Notes: generated by a model from the letters alone, not told the origin. A stretch of 64,000 bases of DNA from Amycolatopsis jiangsuensis (GCF_014204865.1 NZ_JACHMG010000001.1:806001-870000); one strand, 5' to 3'; counted from the stretch's first letter, positions 1 to 8,297 are shown. Made by a program: numbers and translations.

Positions 1-775
1 CCGGCACCGTCAGGATCGCGATCAGCGCGAGCAGCGGGGAGATGAGCAGCATCATCACCAGCACGCCGACCACGGTGAACAGCGACGTGACGATCTGCGA
101 CAGCGTCTGCTGGAGCGACTGCGCCAGGTTGTCGATGTCGTTGGTGACCCGGCTCAGCACCTCGCCGCGCGGCTGCCGGTCGAAGTACCGCAACGGCAGC
201 CGCGCGAACTTCTCCTCCACGTCGCGTCGCAGCCGGTACACCGCGCCCTGCACCAGGCTCGTGGTCAGCCGGGCCTGGATGAGTCCGAAGAACGAGGCGA
301 TCACGTACAGCGCCAGCACGAGCATCAGCACCCGGCCCACCGCGGTGAAGTCGATGCCGAGCCCGGGTGTGAGGTCGACCCGGCCGACGATGTCGGCCAG
401 CGTGTCGTCGCCGCGCTCGCGCAGCCCGGCCACCACCTGCTCCTTCGAGGCGCCCAGTGGCAGCGACCGCCCGAGGACCCCGGCGAAGATCAGGTCGGTG
501 GCCTGCGCGAGGACCTTCGGTCCGAGCACGGTCAGCGCGACGCTGGCCGCACCCAGCACGAGGACCCCGATCAGCTCGGTGCACTGGGGCTTCAGCAGGC
601 GCAGCAGCCGTGCCAGGGAATTGCGGAAGTCGAGTGCCTTCTCCGGCGGCATCCCGCCCGACATGAACCTGCCGGGACCGCCACCCGCGGCCTCGCGGTG
701 CTCGTTGCGCTCCGCGGTGGACCGCTCGCCGGTCTCGGTCGCCACGGTCGCCCCGGAGGCGTTCTCGTCGCTCAC
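1..775 (-). CDS. ABC exporter, permease-ATPase fusion, N-terminal part (partial)
   Basis: The reverse strand reads an open frame of about 258 codons from a GTG at 775 and runs off the window edge. It begins MSDENASGAT, has a polar leader of about 45 residues, then a type I exporter transmembrane domain with hydrophobic helices such as LIGVLVLGAASVALTVLG. A cytoplasmic-loop segment RYFDRQPRGEVLSRVTNDID is typical of bacterial multidrug/lipid ABC exporters. The ATPase half lies outside the window. The GTG start overlaps the TGA of the upstream half-transporter by 4 bp (772-775), so the two are translationally coupled and probably form a heterodimer. The substrate cannot be told from sequence. 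Confidence 0.9.
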   Translation of the reverse strand, partial: MSDENASGATVATETGERSTAERNEHREAAGGGPGRFMSGGMPPEKALDFRNSLARLLRLLKPQCTELIGVLVLGAASVALTVLGPKVLAQATDLIFAGVLGRSLPLGASKEQVVAGLRERGDDTLADIVGRVDLTPGLGIDFTAVGRVLMLVLALYVIASFFGLIQARLTTSLVQGAVYRLRRDVEEKFARLPLRYFDRQPRGEVLSRVTNDIDNLAQSLQQTLSQIVTSLFTVVGVLVMMLLISPLLALIAILTVP

Positions 776-2505
776 GCAGCCTCCTGCTCGGTCAGCTGGG
801 ACAGCACGATCTCCCGGTAGGTTTCGTTGCCGTCCATGAGTTCGTGATGGGTGCCGGTGCCGACGACGCGGCCGTCGTCGAGCACGATGATCCGGTCGGC
901 GCCGCGGATCGTGCTGACCCGCTGCGCCACGATGACGACCGTCGCCTCGCGGGTCTCGTCCGCGAGCGCGCGGCGCAGGGCCGCGTCGGTGGCGTAGTCC
1001 AGTGCGCTGAACGAGTCGTCGAACAGGTAGATCTCCGGGCGGTGCACCAGCATCCGCGCGATCGCGAGCCGCTGGCGCTGGCCGCCGGAGACGTTCGTGC
1101 CGCCCTGCGCGATCCGGGATTCGAGGCCGTCGGCCATCTTCGTCACGAAGTCCTTGCCCTGCGCGACGTCCAGTGCGTGCCACAGCTGCTCGTCGGTGGC
1201 GTCCGGATTGCCGTAGCGCAGGTTGCTGGCGATCGTGCCGGCGAACAGGTACGGCTTCTGCGGCACCATGCCCACCGTCGAGGAGAGCACCGCGGGGTCG
1301 AGCCCGCGCACGTCCACGCCGTCCACCCGTACCGCGCCCGCGGTCGCGTCCATCAGCCGCGGGATGAGGTTGAGCAGCGTGGTCTTCCCGCTGCCGGTGC
1401 TGCCGATCACCGCCGTGGTCTCGCCGGGACGGGCGAGCAGCGACACGTCCTGCAGGACCGGTTTCTCCGCACCGGGGTAGCGGAACTCGACCCCGGTCAG
1501 CTCCAAGTGCCCGTGCACGGTCCCCGGCGAGACCGGTTCGGCCGGCGGGACCACGCTCGGCTCGGTGTCGAGCACCTCGCTGATCCGCTCCGCGCTCACC
1601 TCCGCGCGCGGCACCATCATGAACATGAACGTGGCCATCATGACCGACATCAGGATCTGCAGCAGGTAGGCCAGGAACGCGGTGAGCGCCCCGATCTGCA
1701 TGTGACCGCTGTCGATCCGGTGCCCGCCGAACCACAGCACCGCCACGCTGGACACGTTCATCACCAGCATCACGGTGGGGAACATCAGCGCCATCAGCCT
1801 GCCGACCCGCAGCGACACCCGGAGCAGGTCGTCGTTGGCCCGGCCGAACCGCTCACGCTCGTGCCGGTCGCGCACGAACGCGCGGATCACCCGGATGCCC
1901 ATGATCTGCTCGCGCATGACCTGGTTGATCTTGTCGATGCGGGTCTGCATGAGCCGGAACGCCGGACGCATCCGGGCCACGATGAAGCCCACCGCGACCG
2001 CCAGTACCGGCACGATGACCAGCAGCAGCAGCGACAGCGGGCCGTCCTGGTCGATCGCCAGGATGATGCCGCCGACGCACATGATCGGCGCGGACACCAT
2101 CAGTGTCAGGGTCATCAGCACCAGCATCTGGATCTGCTGGACATCGTTGGTGGTGCGGGTGATCAGCGACGGCGTGCCGAACTGGCCGATCTCCCTTGCG
2201 GAGAAGTCCTGCACGCGGTGGAACACCGAGGCACGCACGTCGCGTCCGAGCGCCATCGCGGTGCGGGCACCGAAGTACACCGCGCCGATCGACCCGGCGA
2301 TCTGCACGAGGGTGACCAGCAGCATCACGCCGCCGATCCGCACGATGTACCCGGTGTCGCCCTTGACCAGGCCGTTGTCGACGATGTCGGCGTTGAGCGT
2401 CGGCAGGTACAGCGCGGCAATGGTCTGTACCAGCTGCAGTGCGACGACGAGCCACAGAGTGGCGCGATAAGGGCGCAGATGACTGCGCAGCAATCTGACC
2501 AGCAC
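772..2505 (-). CDS. ABC exporter half-transporter (permease-ATPase fusion)
   Basis: A complete half-transporter of 577 residues. The N-terminal ~320 residues hold about six membrane helices, and the ATPase domain follows with Walker A GSTGSGKTT, signature VSGGQRQR, Walker B ending LFDDSFSALD and an H-loop region AQRVS. The residue after the Walker B Asp is Asp rather than the catalytic Glu, as often seen in one half of heterodimeric exporters such as BmrC, which suggests a degenerate site paired with the downstream partner. I chose GTG at 2505: GGGGGAG lies 9 nt upstream and the protein then starts MLVRLLRSHLRPYR, the usual N-terminus. A TTG at 2523 is possible but lacks a ribosome site. A TetR gene lies just upstream on the same strand. 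Confidence 0.93.
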   Translation of the reverse strand: MLVRLLRSHLRPYRATLWLVVALQLVQTIAALYLPTLNADIVDNGLVKGDTGYIVRIGGVMLLVTLVQIAGSIGAVYFGARTAMALGRDVRASVFHRVQDFSAREIGQFGTPSLITRTTNDVQQIQMLVLMTLTLMVSAPIMCVGGIILAIDQDGPLSLLLLVIVPVLAVAVGFIVARMRPAFRLMQTRIDKINQVMREQIMGIRVIRAFVRDRHERERFGRANDDLLRVSLRVGRLMALMFPTVMLVMNVSSVAVLWFGGHRIDSGHMQIGALTAFLAYLLQILMSVMMATFMFMMVPRAEVSAERISEVLDTEPSVVPPAEPVSPGTVHGHLELTGVEFRYPGAEKPVLQDVSLLARPGETTAVIGSTGSGKTTLLNLIPRLMDATAGAVRVDGVDVRGLDPAVLSSTVGMVPQKPYLFAGTIASNLRYGNPDATDEQLWHALDVAQGKDFVTKMADGLESRIAQGGTNVSGGQRQRLAIARMLVHRPEIYLFDDSFSALDYATDAALRRALADETREATVVIVAQRVSTIRGADRIIVLDDGRVVGTGTHHELMDGNETYREIVLSQLTEQEAA

Positions 2506-2551
2506 GGTCGTTTTCTCCCCCAAAGTGGTGGTGGTTCGGTCCGGGTGGTGC

Positions 2552-3190
2552 TCAGGACGCCTCGGCCGGGGTGGCGTCCGCTGCCGCGGCGGTGAGCGCC
2601 GGCATGCCGGCCCGCGCCTCCCGCAGGAGCTCCACGAACGCCGTCAGGTACCCCCGGTCGGAGTCCGAGGTCAGCCAGGTGTGGAACGCGATGCGGGACG
2701 CAGTCTGCACGATGCCCGCCATCATCCGCGCGTGCAACGGATTTGCGCCCTCTCCGGCGCGTTCGGCGATCGCCTCGGCGAGCACGAGCTCTACTTTCGC
2801 GTGCGAGCGCAGCATCTCGCCGAAGAGCCCGGCGTGGTGCATCATCTCGCGCAGCCGCCACACGTCCTCGCGCCGGGGGGCGCCTTCGGTCTCCTGCCGT
2901 TCCACTGACGCGTTGATCACCGCCTCCCACAGCGGTTCCCGCGCCGGCCGGGCGAGCAGCGCCTCCCGCACGCGCTGCTGCTGCTCGACGATGAACGAGC
3001 AGACTGCTTCCTCCTTGCTCGAGAAGTAGTTGTTGAAGGTGCGCGGGGACACGCCGACCTCGTTGGCGATGTCCTCCACACGCAGCTGGTCGGCGCCGCG
3101 CTCGAGGGCGAGCCGCAGCGCCGCCTGGGCGAGCGCGAGGCGGGCTGCCTGCTTCTTGCGCTCGCGCAGGCCGGGGGATGGATCGGTCAC
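2552..3190 (-). CDS. TetR family transcriptional regulator
   Basis: 212 residues. Residues ~10-60 form a TetR-type helix-turn-helix (DIANEVGVSPRTFNNYFSSK), and the rest is an alpha-helical ligand-binding domain without a recognisable ligand signature. The start is GTG at 3190. It lies 46 bp upstream of the ABC exporter pair in the same orientation, the usual arrangement of a local repressor controlling its own efflux operon. The exporter and regulator probably share a promoter in the 3191-3401 gap, which also drives the divergent ku gene. I could not find a clear palindromic operator there. Confidence 0.9.
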   Translation of the reverse strand: MTDPSPGLRERKKQAARLALAQAALRLALERGADQLRVEDIANEVGVSPRTFNNYFSSKEEAVCSFIVEQQQRVREALLARPAREPLWEAVINASVERQETEGAPRREDVWRLREMMHHAGLFGEMLRSHAKVELVLAEAIAERAGEGANPLHARMMAGIVQTASRIAFHTWLTSDSDRGYLTAFVELLREARAGMPALTAAAADATPAEAS

Positions 3191-3401
3191 GGCGGCGAGG
3201 GTAGCAAGAAAAAGTGCGGGGCGCGAAGAAATATGCGCTCCGCGAAAGTTTGTATCCGCCTGAAGCTACCGTAGGTCACCGAACGGGCAGTTCTCCGGGG
3301 GTCCGTGCTGGGTCGGGTCCCGCGCGGACTGTCGTACTCGGACGATCCGGGCTACGGTTGTCACCGAGCGTAAGTACCGGCGACCGGCGGAGGTGCGCGG
3401 C

Positions 3402-4358
3402 ATGCGGTCGATGTGGAAGGGCTCGGTCTCGTTCGGGCTGGTCAGCATTCCGATCCAGCTGTACGCGGCCACCGAGAACAAGAACGTTTCCCTGCGCCAG
3501 GTGCACGCCGAGGACGGCGGGCGGATCCAGTACAAGCGGTTCTGCTCGGTCGACGGCGAGGAGGTGGCCTACTCCGAGATCGCCAAGGGCTACGAGCTGC
3601 CCGACGGCGAGATGGTCGTGCTCACCGACGCCGACCTCGCCGAGCTGCCGCTGCCCACCCAGCACACCATCGACGTGCTCGAGTTCGTGCCGCTGGACTC
3701 CCTCGATCCGATCCGCTTCGACCGCACGTACTACCTGGAGCCGCAGAAGAACGCGTTGAAGCCGTACGTGGTGCTGCGCGACGCGTTGCAGAAGGCGAGT
3801 CACGTGGCGATCGCGAAGGTGGCTGTGCGTCAGCGGGAGAGCCTGGCGCTGCTGCGGGTGGTGGACGACGTCCTGGTGATGACCACCATGCTGTGGCCGG
3901 ACGAGGTGCGCACGCCCGATTTCGCTTTCCTGCGCGAGGATCCGCCGCAGGTGCGCCCCCAGGAGCTGACCATGGCCGGCTCGCTGATCGACTCGTTGTC
4001 CGAGCCGGTCTTCGAGCCGGAGAAGTACTCCGACAGCTACCGCGAGGCTCTGGAGGCGATGATCGAGGCCAAGGCGGGTGGTGGCGAAACGGCCCAGCCG
4101 CCGCGGCAGGGGGAGAAGGCTGAGGTGGTCGATCTGATGGCAGCCCTGGAGGCCAGCGTGTCGGCGGCGCAGAAGTCCCGTACGCCGGCCAAGGGTGGCA
4201 CTTCGGCCACCGGCCGTGGGGGAAAGACCTCCGGCCGCGGAGGGAACACCTCCGACCGTGCGGGAAAGACGTCCGGCCGTTCGGGGGAGAACGACGACGA
4301 GGGCGAACCGGCCGCGAAGAAGCCGTCTGCTCGGACCCGGCGCGCGAAGAGCGCCTGA
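3402..4358 (+). CDS. ku: Ku protein (bacterial NHEJ end-binding)
   Basis: 318 residues. The N-terminus MWKGSVSFGLVSIPIQLYAA is diagnostic of bacterial Ku, a homodimeric ring that binds DNA double-strand ends and recruits a LigD-type ligase. The Ku core spans residues ~1-240. The last ~75 residues are a basic, low-complexity tail with repeated GGKTSGRGG / GGNTSDRAG / GKTSGRSG units ending in a Lys/Arg cluster. Such C-terminal extensions in actinobacterial Ku bind DNA and help bridge ends. ATG 3402 is chosen because GGCGGAGG sits 8 nt upstream; a GTG at 3393 would lie inside that site. A stand-alone ATP-dependent ligase at 27208 is the likely partner within this window. Confidence 0.95.
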   Translation: MRSMWKGSVSFGLVSIPIQLYAATENKNVSLRQVHAEDGGRIQYKRFCSVDGEEVAYSEIAKGYELPDGEMVVLTDADLAELPLPTQHTIDVLEFVPLDSLDPIRFDRTYYLEPQKNALKPYVVLRDALQKASHVAIAKVAVRQRESLALLRVVDDVLVMTTMLWPDEVRTPDFAFLREDPPQVRPQELTMAGSLIDSLSEPVFEPEKYSDSYREALEAMIEAKAGGGETAQPPRQGEKAEVVDLMAALEASVSAAQKSRTPAKGGTSATGRGGKTSGRGGNTSDRAGKTSGRSGENDDEGEPAAKKPSARTRRAKSA

Positions 4359-4612
4359 CGCACAGCTTCTCGCCGCACCGTCTGGTCCGTGAACCACGGC
4401 AGTGGATCCGTGGAGGAGACCGTCACCGACAGTCGCCCGCGAGGTCCATCACTCGGCGGGGTGAGGGCCTGGCCTGCACGTTTCCGGGACAGGTCCGACA
4501 CGCCGGGGCCGGGCCTTGCTTCGCCGGGTGGCGGTGGTACCAAGGAGCGGTCCGGCCCGGGCGTGCCTGGTGGCGCACCGGGCAACGCCCGAACGCGGAA
4601 GGCGGCTTGAGC
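4359..4612. other. Intergenic gap after ku
   Basis: No convincing gene. A weak hairpin (CCACGG at 4394-4399 with CCGTGG at 4408-4413) follows ku and could be a terminator, but it lacks a U-run. The ribosome site GGAAGG at 4597-4602 belongs to the next gene. Confidence 0.5.
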
Positions 4613-4825
4613 ATGGAATGCGCGTTCTGCACCGACGGCATCGACCACTGTCACGGAACCCTGGTCGTCCACCCGGACGGCGGGTTCGCCGAATGCACCG
4701 ATCCGGACTGCGCGGATCTCGCCCGCGTCCGCCACGGCCTGATCATCGACTGCCAGACCGTGGACCCGGCGTGCGCCTGCGGGGCGGCCGTGGTGACCGA
4801 GGCGGTGCTGCGGCAGGCCTCGTGA
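4613..4825 (+). CDS. Small Cys-rich protein, probable metal-binding
   Basis: 70 residues, not assigned to a named family. It has eight cysteines in its short length (MECAFC at the start, then HCH, CTDPDC, DC, CAC) plus two histidines next to a Cys, a pattern suggesting one or two zinc sites. There is no signal peptide or membrane segment, so it should be cytoplasmic. ATG 4613 is used because GGAAGG lies 10 nt upstream; a TTG at 4607 would be too close. The even Cys spacing and a good ribosome site argue that this is a real gene, although it is short. It stands alone between ku and a repetitive gap. Confidence 0.65.
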   Translation: MECAFCTDGIDHCHGTLVVHPDGGFAECTDPDCADLARVRHGLIIDCQTVDPACACGAAVVTEAVLRQAS

Positions 4826-4849
4826 CGGCCAGGGTGCTGTCGTGACCGG

Positions 4850-4950
4850 CTTCGTGACGAGAGGCGCTGCAGCGGCGGGGCTCGTGACGAGAGGCGCTGC
4901 GTGGCAAGCCTCTTGACGAGAGGCGTTGTCGCGGCGAGGCTCGTGCCGCG
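4850..4950. repeat. Degenerate ~30-bp tandem repeat
   Basis: Three units of 29-31 bp, each opening with CTCGTGACGAGAGGCGCTGC or a close variant, start at 4850, 4881 and 4910, and a decayed fourth begins at 4940. The tails of the units diverge (AGCGGCGGGG, GTGGCAAGC, GCGGCGAGG). The array is intergenic and begins 25 bp after the small Cys-rich gene. Unit length varies and there are no unique spacers, so it is not a CRISPR. No coding frame makes sense. Confidence 0.75.
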
Positions 4951-5107
4951 GACCTCCTGGCCCAAGCCGCCGCCGCGGCCGGCTTCGTGACCGCGAGGCG
5001 GCCCCGGTTACGGGTTCCGTGGCGAAGCCGCCCCGCGAGTCCGTGATCCTTACCCGATCGTGTGTGCCGCCGTGTACAACGGCCTTGGCAATGTGCTAAC
5101 ACTAACG

Positions 5108-5148
5108 GGGTCCTTCGGCTCTCCCTCCCCCTCGGAGCCGGAGGACCC
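5108..5148 (-). terminator. Stem-loop downstream of ahcY
   Basis: Arms 5108-5121 (GGGTCCTTCGGCTC) and 5135-5148 (GAGCCGGAGGACCC) pair over 14 bp with one G-U, around a 13-nt C/T-rich loop. It lies 52 bp past the ahcY stop codon and is the likely factor-independent terminator. The run of T directly after it is on the plus strand (TTTACG), so it may also stop transcripts coming from the left. Confidence 0.6.
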
Positions 5149-5200
5149 TTTACGTGTCACGCCGGCAAAGCCGCCCCGGCGCGACCATGACCGGGGTGGT

Positions 5201-6661
5201 TCAGTAGCGGTAGTGGTCCAGTTTGTACGGGCCGTCCACGTCCACCCCCAGGTACTCCGCCTGCGGCTTGCTCAGCCGGGTCAGCCGGGCGCCGACCGCG
5301 GCCAGGTGCAGCCGCGCGACCTTCTCGTCCAGGTGCTTGGGCAGTCGGTGCACGTCGACCGGGTACTGTCCGGGTTTGGTGAACAGCTCGATCTGCGCCA
5401 GCACCTGGTTGGCGAACGAAGCGGACATCACGAACGACGGATGTCCGGTGGCGTTGCCGAGGTTCATCAGCCTTCCCTCGGACAGCACGATGACCGCGTG
5501 CCCGTCCGGGAAGAGCCATTCGTGCACCTGCGGTTTGATCGTTGACTTCCGCACGCCGGGCACCTTCGCGAGCCCTGCCATGTCGATCTCGTTGTCGAAG
5601 TGCCCGACGTTGGCGACGATCGCGTTGTGCTTCATGCGGGCCATCTGTGCGGCCGACACGATGCCGAAACCGCCGGTCGTGGTGAGGAACAGGTCGCCGC
5701 GGTCGACGACGTCGTCGAGTTCCACCACGTCGAGCCCGTCCATCGCGGCCTGCAGCGCGCAGATCGGATCGATCTCGGTGACCACCACGCGCGCGCCCTG
5801 TCCGCGCAGTGCCGCCACCGCGCCCTTCCCGACGTCGCCGTAGCCGCACACGACCGCGAGTTTGCCGCCGATCATCACGTCCGTGGCGCGGTTGATCCCG
5901 TCCACCATGGAATGCCGGATGCCGTAGCGGTTGTCGAATTTGGACTTCGTGACCGAGTCGTTCACGTTCATCGCGGGGAAGCGCAACGCACCCTGCCGGG
6001 CGAGCTGGTAGAGCCGTTTGCCGCCGTTGGTGGTTTCCTCGGTGACCCCCCGGATCTCTTCGGCGATGCGGGTGAACCGCTGCGGATCTTCGGCCAGGCT
6101 CGCCGCGAGCGTACGCAGGAGGATCCGGTGCTCCTCCGGATCGTCTTCTCCCGGCTGCGGAACCGCTCCCGCCGCCTCGTACTCCGCTCCTTTGTGGACG
6201 AGCAGAGTGGCGTCGCCGCCGTCGTCGAGGATCATGTTCGGCCCCCGGCCGCCGGGGAAGCGGAACAGGTGATCGGTGCACCACCAGTAGTCGTCCAGTG
6301 TTTCGCCTTTCCAGGCGAAGACGGCGGAACCGGCCGGGTGCGCGGCGGTCCCGTCCGGGCCGGCCACCACCGCGGCCGCCGCCTCGTCCTGGGTGGAGAA
6401 GATGTTGCAGGACACCCAGCGCACCTCGGCGCCGAGGGCCACCAGCGTTTCGATCAGCACGGCGGTCTGCACCGTCATGTGCAGGGAGCCGGCGATCCGG
6501 GCGCCGCGCAACGGTTTCGCCTCGGCGAATTCCCGGCGGATCGCCATCAGTCCGGGCATCTCGTGTTCGGCCAGGCGCAGCTGGGTGCGTCCGGCCGCGG
6601 CCAGCGACAGATCGGCGACGGCGAATTCGAGCTCGCCTGCGGTCTGCGGTTTCGGGCTCAT
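5201..6661 (-). CDS. ahcY: Adenosylhomocysteinase (SAH hydrolase)
   Basis: 486 residues. It reversibly cleaves S-adenosylhomocysteine to adenosine and homocysteine in the activated methyl cycle, relieving product inhibition of methyltransferases, as an NAD-bound cytosolic tetramer. The sequence shows [20 protein letters not shown] at the start, the substrate region [15 protein letters not shown], the NAD-binding motif CGYGDVGKG and the family's C-terminal LDHYRY ending that reaches into the neighbouring subunit. ATG 6661 is chosen because GGAAAGGA lies about 9 nt upstream; longer in-frame extensions would run through the riboswitch leader. It is a single-gene unit, apparently controlled by the SAH-responsive leader described separately. 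Confidence 0.97.
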   Translation of the reverse strand: MSPKPQTAGELEFAVADLSLAAAGRTQLRLAEHEMPGLMAIRREFAEAKPLRGARIAGSLHMTVQTAVLIETLVALGAEVRWVSCNIFSTQDEAAAAVVAGPDGTAAHPAGSAVFAWKGETLDDYWWCTDHLFRFPGGRGPNMILDDGGDATLLVHKGAEYEAAGAVPQPGEDDPEEHRILLRTLAASLAEDPQRFTRIAEEIRGVTEETTNGGKRLYQLARQGALRFPAMNVNDSVTKSKFDNRYGIRHSMVDGINRATDVMIGGKLAVVCGYGDVGKGAVAALRGQGARVVVTEIDPICALQAAMDGLDVVELDDVVDRGDLFLTTTGGFGIVSAAQMARMKHNAIVANVGHFDNEIDMAGLAKVPGVRKSTIKPQVHEWLFPDGHAVIVLSEGRLMNLGNATGHPSFVMSASFANQVLAQIELFTKPGQYPVDVHRLPKHLDEKVARLHLAAVGARLTRLSKPQAEYLGVDVDGPYKLDHYRY

Positions 6662-6742
6662 CGAAGTGGTCCTTTCCGGTTCCATCAGGGTGCACAGGAG
6701 GGCAGGAGGCCAGGTGGAATCGCGGAAAACCACGAGCGGCAC

Positions 6743-6771
6743 AAGAAAAGCGCCTCCTTGGCAGGAGGCGC
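6743..6771 (-). terminator. Intrinsic terminator in the ahcY leader (expression platform)
   Basis: Read on the minus strand: GCGCCTCCT (6771-6763), loop GCCA (6762-6759), AGGAGGCGC (6758-6750), then TTTTCTT (6749-6743). This is a perfect 9-bp GC-rich stem with a U-rich tail, about 80 nt before the ahcY start. Its 5' arm begins with GCGCCT, the same bases that would pair with AGGCGC of the upstream aptamer. The two structures therefore exclude each other. Confidence 0.85.
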
Positions 6772-6837
6772 CCTTGGCTCGGAAGCCCGCGGGCCGAGCG
6801 TGGCGGGAACGCGTCCCGTCGCAGCGCCTCTCGGCTC
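6765..6837 (-). promoter_or_regulatory. Putative SAH riboswitch aptamer upstream of ahcY
   Basis: Reading the minus strand from 6837: GCCGAG (6835-6830) pairs with CTCGGC (6798-6793) as P1. It is followed by AGGCGCTGCGA (6829-6819), the near-invariant core of SAH riboswitches. A P2 hairpin is CGGGA/TCCCG around CGCGT. CCACGCTCGG then resembles the conserved CCAGGCUCG. A small hairpin GGCT-TCCG-AGCC follows, and GCGCCT (6771-6766) completes a pseudoknot with AGGCGC. Family knowledge: SAH riboswitches sit upstream of ahcY and switch it on when SAH accumulates. The match was made by eye against the remembered consensus, and one conserved G is a C here. Confidence 0.75.
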
Positions 6838-6867
6838 GCGGTCGCGCCGCATCGGACGCGTCGAGTC

Positions 6868-6897
6868 ACCTTGGCAACCGGCGGGCGGAGCTGTCAA
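6868..6897 (-). promoter_or_regulatory. ahcY promoter
   Basis: A perfect -35 hexamer TTGACA (6897-6892) and, after 18 bp, CAAGGT (6873-6868), an acceptable actinobacterial -10. Transcription would begin near 6860 and include the whole aptamer. The -35 overlaps the stop codon of the upstream dinB-like gene (6894-6896). Confidence 0.6.
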
Positions 6898-7928
6898 GCG
6901 TCCGGGTCGCGGCGGAACTCGGCCCGCACCCCGAGCAGCCGCACCGGTCTGCCGAGCGGGAAGCGGCCGAGCAGGTCTCGCGCGGCACGCTCGAGTACCG
7001 CCGGATCCGAGGACGGTTCGGACAGCGTGACGCTGTGCGTCTGGGTGAAGAACGGGGCGAACCGGACCTTCACCGCCACCCGCGCCACCGGGCGCGCCTC
7101 CTCGGCGACGTCCTGGGCGACCCGGGCGGCGAGCACGCCGATCTCGGCCGCGATCCGATCCGGCTCGGTGAGGTCCTGCTGATAGGTCGTCTCCCGGCCG
7201 CGAGATCGCGCGACGTACGGTGTCGCGCTCACCTCGGTGTCGCCGATGCCGCCGGCGAGCAGCCGGTACCACGGGCCCAGCCGCGGCCCGAACCGCGCGG
7301 CGAGCGCCTCCGGATCGGCCGCGGCGAGGTCGAGGACGGTGGGACAGCCGGCTTCGCGCAGCTTCTTCGCGGTCTTGCGGCCGATGCCCTGCAACGCGTC
7401 CGGGGTCCGCGCGGCCATCACGTCCCACCAGTTCTCGCGGGTCAGCCGGAAGACCCCGGCGGGTTTGGCGAATCCGGTGGCGAGCTTGGCGCGCAGCTTG
7501 TTGTCCCCGATCCCGACCGACGCGGACAGGCCGGTCTCCTCGGCGATCCCGCGCCGGACCTGGTCGGCCAGCGCCTCCGGATCAGCGGTGTCGGCGCCGA
7601 GGAACGCCTCGTCCCAGCCGAGGACCTCGACCACGACCGGGAATTCCCGCACCCGCGTCATCACCCGGTCTGAAACCTCTTGGTAGGCGGGCGCGTCGAC
7701 CGGGAGCAGCACCGCCTCCGGACACCGCTTCACGGCCAGCCGCAACGGCATCCCGGAGTCGACGCCGAACGCGCGTGCCTCGTAGGACGCGGTCGCCACG
7801 ACTGCGCGTTCGGCCGGATCCCCGTTGCCGCCGACGATCACCGGCAGTCCCCGCAGCCGCGGATGCCGGGCCACTTCGACCGCCGCGATGAACTGATCGA
7901 GATCGACGTGCAGGATCCAGGCGGACAC
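6894..7928 (-). CDS. Y-family DNA polymerase IV, DinB2-like
   Basis: 344 residues, a translesion polymerase that lacks proofreading. The N-terminus WILHVDLDQFIAAVE holds the metal-binding Asp9 and Asp11; the catalytic acidic pair is in GWDEAFLGAD; palm, thumb (GIGRKTAKKLREAG) and little-finger regions are all present. The DLDQF and GWDEA spellings match mycobacterial DinB2 better than DinB1 or E. coli DinB (DMDxFF, SIDEA). The steric-gate position is Ile14, where most family members carry Phe or Tyr. GTG 7928 is chosen by N-terminal alignment; no strong ribosome site is visible and an in-frame extension to 8018 cannot be excluded. No mutasome partner genes are adjacent. Confidence 0.9.
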   Translation of the reverse strand: MSAWILHVDLDQFIAAVEVARHPRLRGLPVIVGGNGDPAERAVVATASYEARAFGVDSGMPLRLAVKRCPEAVLLPVDAPAYQEVSDRVMTRVREFPVVVEVLGWDEAFLGADTADPEALADQVRRGIAEETGLSASVGIGDNKLRAKLATGFAKPAGVFRLTRENWWDVMAARTPDALQGIGRKTAKKLREAGCPTVLDLAAADPEALAARFGPRLGPWYRLLAGGIGDTEVSATPYVARSRGRETTYQQDLTEPDRIAAEIGVLAARVAQDVAEEARPVARVAVKVRFAPFFTQTHSVTLSEPSSDPAVLERAARDLLGRFPLGRPVRLLGVRAEFRRDPDA

Positions 7929-8027
7929 CCCACCAGTGTGCGGCGCCTGCGGTGGTGTCCGCACCCCGGAACTTCGCGGCGGCCGGGTGCGATCGTGCGC
8001 CGCCGGAAGCCTCCGCACGGCGGGAGT

Positions 8028-8297
8028 TCAGCGGTGGTCGTGGCAGCGGGCGACGTGCGCGGCGACGCCGCCGGCCGCTGCCAGCAGGGCACATAGCGTC
8101 AGCGCCGGGCTCGCAGTCAGCAGGCCGGTCACCAGCAGCCCGGCGGCGGTGATGTCGAGCAGCACGGTGAGCACGAGGAGCAGGCCGGCCGAACGCGCGG
8201 GCACGCCCCGTTGCAGGGCGGCGGCCAGGTCGGGATCGCTGGTCTCGAACCAGTGCTCGATCTTGTCCAGCTCGGCGCGTTCGTGGTGACTGAGCAT
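8028..8297 (-). CDS. DUF3040 family membrane protein
   Basis: 89 residues beginning MLSHHERAELDKIEHWFETS, the signature N-terminus of the actinobacterial DUF3040 family, followed by two hydrophobic segments (LLLVLTVLLDITAAGLLVTG and ALTLCALLAAAGGVAAHVA). It should be an inner-membrane protein with a cytoplasmic N-terminus. ATG 8297 follows AAGGAGA at a good distance. The function of the family is unknown. It lies 99 bp upstream of the polymerase start on the same strand and is divergent from the kinase operon. Confidence 0.85.
   Translation of the reverse strand: MLSHHERAELDKIEHWFETSDPDLAAALQRGVPARSAGLLLVLTVLLDITAAGLLVTGLLTASPALTLCALLAAAGGVAAHVARCHDHR

Noticed and set aside
844..2595. 583-codon plus-strand frame over the ABC exporter
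   Set aside because: It covers the exporter gene exactly and is rich in His/Arg/Gln, typical of a reverse-strand shadow.
4389..4610. 73-codon frame between ku and the Cys-rich gene
   Set aside because: No ribosome site, and composition typical of random high-GC frames; it ends inside the ribosome site region of the next gene.
4850..4950. CRISPR array
   Set aside because: Units vary in length, are joined directly and lack unique spacers, and no cas genes are present. The same holds for the arrays at 24880-25330 and 42880-43085.
6743..6897. SAM-type (SAM-IV) riboswitch before ahcY
   Set aside because: The core AGGCGCTGCGA plus pseudoknot fit the SAH class, and ahcY is the standard SAH target. 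The SAM-IV core was not found.
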